NCBI RefSeq assembly: GCF_026540855.1
Contig: NZ_JALNUP010000001.1
Coordinates: 124,001-188,000, forward strand
Reading direction: 5' to 3'
Length of the DNA: 64,000 nt
Source of the DNA: Sphingomonas sp. GC_Shp_5
GTDB lineage: Bacteria > Pseudomonadota > Alphaproteobacteria > Sphingomonadales > Sphingomonadaceae
The notes under the pieces were generated by a model that did no database searches, had not been told where the DNA came from, and saw only the letters and a list, made by a program, of their open reading frames with translations. This document shows positions 57,737 through 64,000 of this stretch, one piece after another. Position numbers and translations under genes: made by a program. Each line of letters begins with the position of its first letter. Within the stretch, counting starts at the first letter, position 1.

Positions 57737-57765
57737 GGGAGCCGGCGCAATCCGGCTCCCTTTTT
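57737..57765 (+). terminator. Rho-independent terminator after tsf
   Basis: GGGAGCCGG (57737-57745), loop CGCAAT, CCGGCTCCC (57752-57760), then TTTTT (57761-57765): a perfect nine-pair stem with a T-run, 60 bases after the tsf stop. It ends the rpsB-tsf transcript before the pyrH operon. Confidence 0.92.
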
Positions 57766-57770
57766 ACGAC

Positions 57771-57849
57771 CGTCATCCCAGCGAAAGCTGGGATCTTTAT
57801 GAGGCTTGGCGACAAGAGTCGCCAGAGACCCGGCTTTCGCTGGGGTGAC
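57771..57849. repeat. Inverted-repeat element after the tsf terminator
   Basis: Left arm starts CGTCATCCCAGCGAAAGCTG (57771-57796), right arm ends GGCTTTCGCTGGGGTGAC (to about 57849). An inner hairpin GGCGAC-AAGA-GTCGCC lies at 57808-57823. Same family as 32531 and 48203. Confidence 0.75.
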
Positions 57850-58088
57850 ATAGGTCTACGGCACCGGTCCGTTGCCCAACATCGCCGGCTTCCATGCGAT
57901 CGCTCGCAAACGGCCGCCAGCCGCCCGACGTCTGGCTGTCGGCTGGGGATGGTGAGCCATCACGATGGCCGGCCGTGCAGAACCGAACAAATTTCCGCGC
58001 ATCGCCCACCGAACAAGCCCGCCCGAACTTGCCCCTCCCGCGCCCCACGCCTAAGGTCCGCGCCACTTTCCCTTACCGTTAGGATCCC
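57850..58088 (+). promoter_or_regulatory. pyrH promoter/leader region
   Basis: The last 239 bases of the 412-base tsf-pyrH gap have no convincing gene on either strand. A minus-strand reading frame here is Arg/Gly-rich without family similarity. The region ends with TAGGA as the pyrH Shine-Dalgarno (58079-58083). Since a terminator precedes it, the pyrH-bamA operon promoter should be here, but the boxes cannot be fixed by eye. Confidence 0.5.
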
Positions 58089-59006
58089 ATGACGCCCCCG
58101 CGCTTCAAACGAATTCTGCTGAAACTCTCGGGCGAAGTGCTGATGGGCGAGGGCGGTCTCGCCATCGATCCCGTGGTCACCGCCCGCGTCGCCGGCGAGA
58201 TCGCTGACGCCCGCGCCAAGGGATATGAGCTGTGCATCGTCGTTGGTGGCGGCAACATCTTCCGGGGCCTGTCCGCCGCGGCCAAGGGCATCGAGCGCGC
58301 CACCGCCGATTATATGGGCATGCTGGCGACGGTGATGAACGCGCTTGCGGTGCAGAATGCGCTCGAGCAGATCGGCATCGATACCCGCGTCCAGTCGGCG
58401 ATCCCGATGCAGTCGGTGTGCGAGCCGTTCATCCGTCGCCGTGCCGAGCGTCACCTCGAAAAGGGCCGCGTGGTGATCTTCGCCGCCGGCGTCGGGAGCC
58501 CGTTCTTCACCACCGATTCGGGTGCGGCGCTGCGCGCGGCCGAGATGAAGTGTGACGCCTTGTTCAAGGGCACCTCGGTGGACGGCGTCTATGATGCCGA
58601 TCCCAAGAAGGTCGCCACCGCGCGCCGCTACGAAACAGTGAGCTACAGCCGCGTCCTCTCCGACAATCTCAAGGTGATGGACGCGAGCGCAATCGCGCTG
58701 TGCCGCGACAACAACATCCCGATCGTCGTGTTCAACATCCGCGAGCATGGCAATCTCGCCGCGGTCCTTGCCGGCGATGGCGTGTCGACCGTGGTCCAGG
58801 CCGAGGAGGCGCCGGTGGCGCAGAACCGTCGCATCACCGACAGCGACCTGCCCGCCGACGTCCATGTCGACGCCAATGGCGAGCATACCACGGCGCAGCA
58901 GGAAGAGATCATTCGCGCTACCGAGCAGATCCTTGGTATGGCGCCGGGGGCGCTGAGCGCGCAACTCGCCGCATCGCGCGCCAACAATGTTGAGAAGGAA
59001 GACTGA
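58089..59006 (+). CDS. pyrH: UMP kinase with C-terminal extension
   Basis: 305 aa. It phosphorylates UMP to UDP. The amino-acid-kinase core covers about 1-240: [39 protein letters not shown] and [17 protein letters not shown] with the end [11 protein letters not shown]. About 62 further residues follow ([20 protein letters not shown] onward), rich in Asp, Glu, Gln and Ala, which are not part of the usual 235-245-residue enzyme. The codon pattern stays normal through the extension and the frame ends overlapping frr (TGATG), so a frameshift is not suggested. Confidence 0.95.
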   Translation: MTPPRFKRILLKLSGEVLMGEGGLAIDPVVTARVAGEIADARAKGYELCIVVGGGNIFRGLSAAAKGIERATADYMGMLATVMNALAVQNALEQIGIDTRVQSAIPMQSVCEPFIRRRAERHLEKGRVVIFAAGVGSPFFTTDSGAALRAAEMKCDALFKGTSVDGVYDADPKKVATARRYETVSYSRVLSDNLKVMDASAIALCRDNNIPIVVFNIREHGNLAAVLAGDGVSTVVQAEEAPVAQNRRITDSDLPADVHVDANGEHTTAQQEEIIRATEQILGMAPGALSAQLAASRANNVEKED

Positions 59007-59563
59007 TGGCTGCCTATGACAAGGCCGATCTCGAGCGCCGCATGGCCGGTGCCGTTGAATCGCTGAAGCACGATCTGGGTGGTCTGCGCACCGGCCGCGC
59101 CTCCACCGCGCTGCTCGATCCGGTCACGGTCGAGGTCTATGGCAGCCATATGCCGCTCAACCAGGTCGCGACCGTCTCGGTGCCCGAGCCGCGGATGCTG
59201 TCGGTCCAGGTGTGGGACAAGACCAACGTCGGTCCGGTCGAGAAGGCGATCCGTTCGGCGGGGCTCGGGCTCAACCCGATCAACGACGGGCTGACGCTGC
59301 GCCTGCCGATCCCCGATCTCACCGAGGAGCGCCGCAAGGAGCTCGCCAAGCTCGCCAATCAATATGCTGAGAAGGCGCGGATCGCGGTGCGCAACGTGCG
59401 CCGCGACGGCATGGACAGCCTGAAGACCGACGAGAAGAAGGGCGTGTTCAGCGAGGACGAGCGCAAGCGCCACGAGACCGAGGTGCAGAAGCTCACCGAC
59501 GCGACCATCGTCGATCTCGATGCCGCCGCGGCCGCCAAGGAAAAGGAAATCCTGGGCAAGTGA
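59006..59563 (+). CDS. frr: Ribosome recycling factor
   Basis: 185 aa, the standard length. With EF-G it splits the post-termination ribosome. Long helical bundle with [23 protein letters not shown] near residues 26-48, the middle domain [16 protein letters not shown] and the C-terminal helix with [21 protein letters not shown]. The ATG overlaps the pyrH stop by one base. Confidence 0.97.
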   Translation: MAAYDKADLERRMAGAVESLKHDLGGLRTGRASTALLDPVTVEVYGSHMPLNQVATVSVPEPRMLSVQVWDKTNVGPVEKAIRSAGLGLNPINDGLTLRLPIPDLTEERRKELAKLANQYAEKARIAVRNVRRDGMDSLKTDEKKGVFSEDERKRHETEVQKLTDATIVDLDAAAAAKEKEILGK

Positions 59564-59603
59564 CGGTGGCGGTGTGCGTCCCGATGGCCCGCCGGCGGCC
59601 GGC

Positions 59604-60353
59604 GTGAGCACCGCGCCCGTTCTCGCGCCCTTGCTTGCTGGGGTGCCGGCGCCGACCACGGTGCCGCGCCACGTCGCGATCATCATGGACGGCAACGGCC
59701 GCTGGGCGAAGCAGCGCCACCTGCCGCGCTTCGCCGGGCACAAGGCCGGGGTCGACGCGGTCCGCCGCGTCACCCGCGCCGCGCGCGCGATGGGCATCGA
59801 GGCGCTGACCCTCTACGCCTTCTCCTCGGAAAACTGGCGCCGCCCGGAGGAGGAGGTCAGCGATTTGATGGGGCTGCTGCGGCTGTTCATCCGCAGCGAC
59901 ATAGACGAGCTCGCCCGCGAGAATGTCCGGCTGCGCGTGATCGGCGATTATCGCCGGTTCGCGCCCGATCTCGTCGCGATGGTCGATGGTGCGATCGCCC
60001 GCACCCACGACAACACCGGGCCGATTCTCGCGATCGCGCTCAATTACGGCTCGCAGGCCGAGCTGGTCGCCGCCGCGCGCGCGCTCGCAGAGCGGGTCCA
60101 GGCGGGCGAGCTCGAGCCCGCCGCGATCACCGCCGAGGCGATCGAGGCCGAGCTCGACACCGCGGCGCTGCCGCCACTCGATCTGGTGATCCGCACCTCG
60201 GGCGAGCATCGCCTGTCCAACTTCCTGCTCTGGCAGGCGGCCTATGCCGAACTGCTGTTCGTCGACACGCTGTGGCCCGATTTCACCGCCGACAGCCTTG
60301 CCGAGGCGGTCGCCGCGTTCGGCCGGCGCCAGCGGCGCTACGGCGGCTTGTGA
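59604..60353 (+). CDS. uppS: Isoprenyl (undecaprenyl) diphosphate synthase
   Basis: 249 aa. Makes the C55 carrier for peptidoglycan and LPS. Motifs: VAIIMDGNGRWAKQRHLPRFAGH with catalytic Asp, TLYAFSSENWRRP, and the C-terminal RTSGEHRLSNFLLWQAAYAELLF (residues about 195-217). The start is uncertain: GTG at 59604 or GTG at 59574; neither has a good Shine-Dalgarno. The core begins about 15 residues after the chosen start. It is followed by cdsA 10 bases later. Confidence 0.94.
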   Translation: MSTAPVLAPLLAGVPAPTTVPRHVAIIMDGNGRWAKQRHLPRFAGHKAGVDAVRRVTRAARAMGIEALTLYAFSSENWRRPEEEVSDLMGLLRLFIRSDIDELARENVRLRVIGDYRRFAPDLVAMVDGAIARTHDNTGPILAIALNYGSQAELVAAARALAERVQAGELEPAAITAEAIEAELDTAALPPLDLVIRTSGEHRLSNFLLWQAAYAELLFVDTLWPDFTADSLAEAVAAFGRRQRRYGGL

Positions 60354-60363
60354 GCGCCCACCG

Positions 60364-61167
60364 GTGAGCGAGCCTGCCTCGGCCAAGCGGCCGCCCGAAC
60401 TGCTGGTCCGCGCCGTTTCCGGGCTCGGCCTGATCGCGGTGGCGCTGGTCGCGTTGGCGCTCGGCGGGGTGTTCTTCTGGCTGCTCGCGGTCGCCGCCGG
60501 CCTGTTCATGATGGCCGAGTGGAGCGATCTCCACGCCGCGCCGCCCCGGCTCAAGCGTATTGCCCAATTCACCCTGTCGGTACCGCTCGCGATCATGTGC
60601 CCGATCGCCGCCGGCCCCAATTTCTTCGCGCTCGGCCTCCTTGCCGGCGCCTTCTTCTTCACCGCGATTGTCAGCCGCCGCGGCGATTTGGCGCGCGGCA
60701 TCCTCTACGTAGGCCTGCCGGTGTTCGCGCTGCTGCTGATCCGCCACCAGCCTGACGGCATTGTCTATGCCGCCTGGACGCTGGCGCTGGTCTGGGCGAC
60801 CGATATCGGCGCCTATTTCGCCGGCCGCGCGATCGGCGGCCCCAAGCTCGCGCCACGGATCAGCCCGGCCAAGACCTGGGCGGGATTGATCGGCGGCATG
60901 ATCCTGGCGACCGTGTTCGCCGCGGCGATGCATTACGCCTATCTGCTGCCGGTGCGTCTCGTTCTCGCGACGCCGCTACTTGCGGTGCTCGCGCAGATGG
61001 GCGACCTCTACGAAAGCCACCTCAAGCGCCGCGCCGGGGTCAAGGACAGCGGCTCGGTGATCCCCGGCCATGGCGGCGTGCTCGACCGGCTTGACGGACT
61101 GGTGCCGGTCGCCCCCGTCGCCGCCTTGCTGATCGTGTTGCCGGCCTTGCTCGCCCAGCCTCTCTAA
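60364..61167 (+). CDS. cdsA: Phosphatidate cytidylyltransferase
   Basis: 267 aa. It makes CDP-diacylglycerol, the substrate of PssA at 54366. About seven hydrophobic helices; the family signature SHLKRRAGVKDSGSVIPGHGG is intact near residues 218-238, with the metal-binding acidic residues after it (VLDRLDGL). The GTG start at 60364 lies 10 bases after the uppS stop; the frame is open further upstream only as a shadow of uppS. Confidence 0.94.
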   Translation: MSEPASAKRPPELLVRAVSGLGLIAVALVALALGGVFFWLLAVAAGLFMMAEWSDLHAAPPRLKRIAQFTLSVPLAIMCPIAAGPNFFALGLLAGAFFFTAIVSRRGDLARGILYVGLPVFALLLIRHQPDGIVYAAWTLALVWATDIGAYFAGRAIGGPKLAPRISPAKTWAGLIGGMILATVFAAAMHYAYLLPVRLVLATPLLAVLAQMGDLYESHLKRRAGVKDSGSVIPGHGGVLDRLDGLVPVAPVAALLIVLPALLAQPL

Positions 61168-61180
61168 AGCATCAGACCTC

Positions 61181-62350
61181 ATGAAAACCGTCACTATCCT
61201 CGGCGCGACCGGTTCGGTCGGCACCTCGACGCTCGATCTCGTCGAACGCGAGCCCGAGCGCTTCCGCGTGCATGCGCTGACCGCCAACCGCGACGTCGCC
61301 GGCCTCGCCGCCGCCGCGATCCGCACCCAGGCCGAGACCGCGGTGGTCGCAGACGAATCCTGCCTCGCCGAGCTCCAGGCGGCGCTTGCCGGGACCGGCA
61401 TCGCCGCCGCGGGCGGGGCCGAGGCGATCTGCGACGCCGCCGCGTCGGGCGCCGACTGGACAATGGGCGCGATCGTCGGCTGCGCCGGGCTCAAGCCGAC
61501 CATGGCGGCGATCAAGACTGGCGGCACGGTGGTGCTCGCCAACAAGGAGCCATTGGTCTCCGCCGGCGACATCATCCTCGCTGCCGCGGCGCAGAGCGGG
61601 GCAACGCTGCTCCCGGCCGATTCCGAGCATAATGCGATCTTCCAATGCTTCGATTTCGCCGCCCCCGAAAGCGTGCGCCGGATCATCCTCACCGCCAGCG
61701 GCGGGCCGTTCCGCGACTGGTCGCTCGAGCAGATGGCGTCGGTGACGGTCGAGCAGGCGGTCGCCCACCCCAATTGGTCGATGGGCGCCAAGATCTCGGT
61801 CGACAGCGCGACGATGATGAACAAGGGCCTCGAGCTGATCGAGGCCGCGCGGCTGTTCCCGGTGCCGCATGAGCGGATCGAGGTGGTGATGCACCGCCAG
61901 TCGGTGATCCACTCGATGGTCGACTACATCGACGGCTCGATGCTTGCCCAGCTCGGCCCGTCTGACATGCGCGTGCCGATCGCGCACACGCTTGCCTGGC
62001 CGCAGCGGATGGCCACGCCGATGGCGCCGCTCGATCTCGTCGCGCTCGGCCGGCTCGATTTCGAGGCATGCGATTCCGCCCGCTTCCCGGCGCTGCGGCT
62101 AGCCCGCGAGGCGCTGGTCGCAGGCGGTGCCCGCCCGGCGATCCTCAACGCCGCCAATGAGATAGCGGTCGCCGCCTTTCTCGCGCGACGGATCGGCTTC
62201 CTCGAAATTGCCGCAATCGTCGCCGATACGCTGGGGTCATACGATCCGCCCGCGCCCGGCGAGCTCGATGCGGTGCTCGCGATCGATGCCGAAGCGCGTT
62301 ATCTGGCGGAGGCCCGCATCGCGGGCAAGGCGAGGAAGGACAGCGTTTGA
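61181..62350 (+). CDS. dxr: 1-deoxy-D-xylulose 5-phosphate reductoisomerase
   Basis: 389 aa. First committed step of the MEP isoprenoid pathway. NADPH-binding ILGATGSVGTSTLDL at the N terminus; LANKEPLVSAGDIIL; metal and substrate residues in LLPADSEHNAIFQC and MGAKISVDSATMMNKGLELIEA (residues about 205-226). It sits between cdsA and rseP, the usual order. The stop overlaps the rseP TTG. Confidence 0.97.
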   Translation: MKTVTILGATGSVGTSTLDLVEREPERFRVHALTANRDVAGLAAAAIRTQAETAVVADESCLAELQAALAGTGIAAAGGAEAICDAAASGADWTMGAIVGCAGLKPTMAAIKTGGTVVLANKEPLVSAGDIILAAAAQSGATLLPADSEHNAIFQCFDFAAPESVRRIILTASGGPFRDWSLEQMASVTVEQAVAHPNWSMGAKISVDSATMMNKGLELIEAARLFPVPHERIEVVMHRQSVIHSMVDYIDGSMLAQLGPSDMRVPIAHTLAWPQRMATPMAPLDLVALGRLDFEACDSARFPALRLAREALVAGGARPAILNAANEIAVAAFLARRIGFLEIAAIVADTLGSYDPPAPGELDAVLAIDAEARYLAEARIAGKARKDSV

Positions 62351-63480
62351 TCCAGTCCCCGGGTGTCCTGATGACCGTGATCGCCTTTCTCGGCGCGATC
62401 GGTCCGCTCGTCTTCATCCACGAGATGGGTCATTACCTCGCCGGCCGGTTGTTCGGGGTCAAGGCAGAGGCCTTCTCGATCGGCTTCGGCCGCGAGATCG
62501 CCGGCTTCACCGATTCCCGCGGCACCCGCTGGAAGTTCGGCTGGCTACCGCTTGGCGGTTACGTCCGCTTCGCCGGCGACATGAACCCTGCAAGCCAGCC
62601 CGATGCCGCCTGGCTGTCGCTGCCCGCCGCCGAGCGCCAGCGCACCTTCCAGGCCAAGCCATTGTGGCAGCGCGCGATCATCGTCGGCGCTGGTCCGTTC
62701 GTGAATTTGGTGCTGGCGATCCTGATCCTTGCCGGCTTCGCTTATGGCTATGGCGTTGACGCCACCCCTGCGGTGGTCGGCACGGTGGTCGAGGGCAGCC
62801 CCGCCGCCAAGGCCGGGATCCGCGAAGGCGATCGCATCGTCTCGATCGGCGGGACGGCGATGGAGAATTTCTCCGATATCGCCAAATATGCGCTGATTCG
62901 CCCCGGCGAGCAGGCCGAAGTGCAGTTGGTCCGCGCCGGTCGCCCGGCGGACGTGACACTGGCGATCGGCGTCGTCCATCAGCGCGATCGCTTCGGCAAC
63001 GATTACCGCATCGGCCGGCTCGGCATCGGCAGCGGTGCCCCCGTGCTGGCGCCGGTCGGCGCGCTCGCCGCGATCCCCGCCGGCGTCAAGATGACCGGCG
63101 ACATCATCGGCGGCACCTTGCAGACGCTCGGCCAGATCATCTCCGGCCGGCGGTCGATGGACGAGCTCGGCGGCCCGATCCGCATCGCGAAGGTGTCGGG
63201 CGAGCAGCTCGCGCTCGGCTGGTCGGCGTTCGTCTGGCTGATCGCGATGCTGTCGATCAATCTGGGGTTCATCAATCTGCTGCCAGTACCGATGCTCGAT
63301 GGCGGCCACCTGTTCTTCTACGCGATCGAGGCAATCCGCCGCCGGCCGCTCGAACCCAGCATACAGGAATGGGCATTTCGCGGCGGCCTTGCCGCGGTGC
63401 TCGCGCTGATGCTGATCGTGACCTTTAATGATTTGAGTGCCGTCGGCCTGTGGCAACGTCTCGCCGGCTTGATCGGCTGA
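62347..63480 (+). CDS. rseP: RIP metalloprotease RseP
   Basis: 377 aa. Site-2 membrane protease that cuts membrane-anchored regulators such as anti-sigma factors. The zinc site is HEMGHYLAG near the N terminus, and the C-terminal membrane motif is NLLPVPMLDGGH. One PDZ domain (about 135-210, GTVVEGSPAAKAGIREGDRI) lies between. The start is TTG at 62347 overlapping the dxr stop (TTGA); ATG at 62371 is the alternative, but it would remove eight residues before the first helix. Confidence 0.94.
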   Translation: MIQSPGVLMTVIAFLGAIGPLVFIHEMGHYLAGRLFGVKAEAFSIGFGREIAGFTDSRGTRWKFGWLPLGGYVRFAGDMNPASQPDAAWLSLPAAERQRTFQAKPLWQRAIIVGAGPFVNLVLAILILAGFAYGYGVDATPAVVGTVVEGSPAAKAGIREGDRIVSIGGTAMENFSDIAKYALIRPGEQAEVQLVRAGRPADVTLAIGVVHQRDRFGNDYRIGRLGIGSGAPVLAPVGALAAIPAGVKMTGDIIGGTLQTLGQIISGRRSMDELGGPIRIAKVSGEQLALGWSAFVWLIAMLSINLGFINLLPVPMLDGGHLFFYAIEAIRRRPLEPSIQEWAFRGGLAAVLALMLIVTFNDLSAVGLWQRLAGLIG

Positions 63481-63505
63481 CGTGGTTAGGGCAGGGCGCT
63501 AAATC
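63477..63505 (+). promoter_or_regulatory. Candidate housekeeping promoter for bamA
   Basis: CTGACGT (63477-63483), 14-base spacer, GCTAAATC (63498-63505). This fits the alphaproteobacterial (Caulobacter) housekeeping consensus TTGACGS-N10-14-GCTANAWC with one mismatch in the -35. It overlaps the rseP stop. It would give bamA expression independent of the upstream operon. Confidence 0.5.
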
Positions 63506-63530
63506 AAGACCTGCGGGTCTTGCGTATTTT
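63505..63530 (+). terminator. Possible attenuator hairpin before bamA
   Basis: CAAGACC (63505-63511), loop TGCG, GGTCTTG (63516-63522), followed by CGTATTTT (63523-63530). It is a short stem with a weak T-run, so it may stop part of the read-through from rseP. It overlaps the predicted transcription start of the bamA promoter. Confidence 0.4.
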
Positions 63531-63552
63531 CGGGGTGGGTTGAGTGACAGCG

Positions 63553-64000
63553 ATGAAGAGTTCCAAGTTCGTCCGTGCGGGCGCGGTGCTGCTGACCGGC
63601 ACCGTACTGTCGGGCGTACCTGCGATGGCCCAAACCGCCCCGGCATCTGCGCCGGCGCCAACGCCTGCCGCGGCACCCGCCGGTCGTCCGGCGGCGACGC
63701 CCGGCGCGCCCGGAGCACCCGGCGCGCAGGTCACTGCGCCGGCTGGTGTCACCCCGGTCGCCCCCGCAGTCGTACGCACCATCAAGACGCTGCGCGTCGA
63801 GGGTGCCCAGCGCATCGAACCCGAGACGGTGCTCTCCTACACCAAGCTGCGCGTCGGCATTTCCTATACGCCCGAAACCCTCGATCAGGCGCTCAAGGAC
63901 CTGCAGGCGAGCGACCTGTTCGTCGAATTCTCGATCGCCGGCGTTGAAACGGGCGACATCGTGGTTCGGATCCGTGAAAATCCGATCATCAACCGCGTGA
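63553..64000 (+). CDS. bamA: Outer-membrane protein assembly factor BamA (partial)
   Basis: The first 149 residues are visible; the frame is open to the window end. A signal peptide (MKSSKFVRAGAVLLTGTVLS and GVPAMA) is followed by a Pro/Ala/Gly-rich segment of about 47 residues (27-73, with PAPTPAAAPAGRPAATPG) and then POTRA 1 from about residue 74 (VVRTIKTLRVEGAQRIEPET), including IVVRIRENPIINRV. BamA is the core of the outer-membrane protein insertion machine. A GTG nine bases upstream (63544) is an alternative start. Beta-barrel not visible here. Confidence 0.93.
   Translation, partial: MKSSKFVRAGAVLLTGTVLSGVPAMAQTAPASAPAPTPAAAPAGRPAATPGAPGAPGAQVTAPAGVTPVAPAVVRTIKTLRVEGAQRIEPETVLSYTKLRVGISYTPETLDQALKDLQASDLFVEFSIAGVETGDIVVRIRENPIINRV

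Noticed and set aside
57797..58066. 89-codon minus-strand frame in the tsf-pyrH gap
   Set aside because: It runs through the repeat element, is Arg/Gly/Ser-rich and has no good ribosome-binding site.

Overview
This is a GC-rich window of about 64 kb from the core chromosome of an alphaproteobacterium, most probably a sphingomonad (Sphingomonas or a close relative). The evidence is the gene order dusB-ntrB-ntrC-ntrY-ntrX-hfq-hflX, an Hfq with two Sm domains fused in one chain, ChvG/ChvI next to a short HprK with RapZ, EIIA and HPr, the order purN/purM-DUF2066-hdaA-ppk-ppx, and several intergenic inverted repeats of types common in that group. I see no prophage, insertion sequence, CRISPR array, rRNA, tRNA or plasmid-type gene. 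Gene density is very high and codon use looks uniform.

Layout. 1-7.7 kb: end of rmuC; then on the minus strand an SPFH/NfeD membrane pair, the ChvI/ChvG two-component system, hprK-rapZ-EIIA-HPr (a regulatory PTS branch) and a TrmH-type methyltransferase; an orphan ATP-grasp gene on plus. 7.8-19.9 kb: guaB, an RsmB/NOP methyltransferase, a TPR protein; minus-strand lptD-surA-pdxA-rsmA (outer-membrane assembly plus B6 and ribosome modification); then pepA-holC-ndk-GNAT. 19.9-32.6 kb: minus-strand purM-purN with two small genes; plus-strand DUF2066-hdaA-ppk1-ppx; minus-strand rnd plus an I78 inhibitor lipoprotein; aspS and ppk2. This puts three polyphosphate enzymes within 8 kb. 32.6-36.9 kb: carbonic anhydrase, lipA-ratA, and minus-strand ispDF-secreted protein-pncC. 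37-46.3 kb: nitrogen/redox regulation (dusB, NtrBC, NtrYX), double Hfq, HflX and an unannotated 35-codon Cys-rich gene. 46.3-55.4 kb: SGNH esterase, UvsE, Acs, a KefB-type antiporter, NADP-Icd, psd-pssA and a small convergent membrane protein. 55.7-64 kb: rpsB-tsf, then pyrH-frr-uppS-cdsA-dxr-rseP-bamA (bamA cut by the window end).

How it works together. Most genes are translation, envelope biogenesis, nucleotide and isoprenoid metabolism. Regulation is concentrated in three blocks: ChvGI with the HprK/HPr/EIIA/RapZ relay, NtrBC/NtrYX with Hfq, and the polyphosphate enzymes beside HdaA. Neighbouring genes are tightly packed: about fifteen junctions overlap by exactly four bases (ATGA, GTGA or TTGA), which implies translational coupling.

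I did not find a clearly new multi-gene system. The observations most worth a second look are the fused double Hfq, an NtrX without the sigma-54 GAFTGA loop, the 35-codon Cys-rich gene after hflX, an operator-like palindrome before ntrY, a hairpin-bearing rpsB leader, a promoter/hairpin arrangement before bamA, C-terminal extensions on PyrH and RpsB, and a Pro/Ala linker in BamA.
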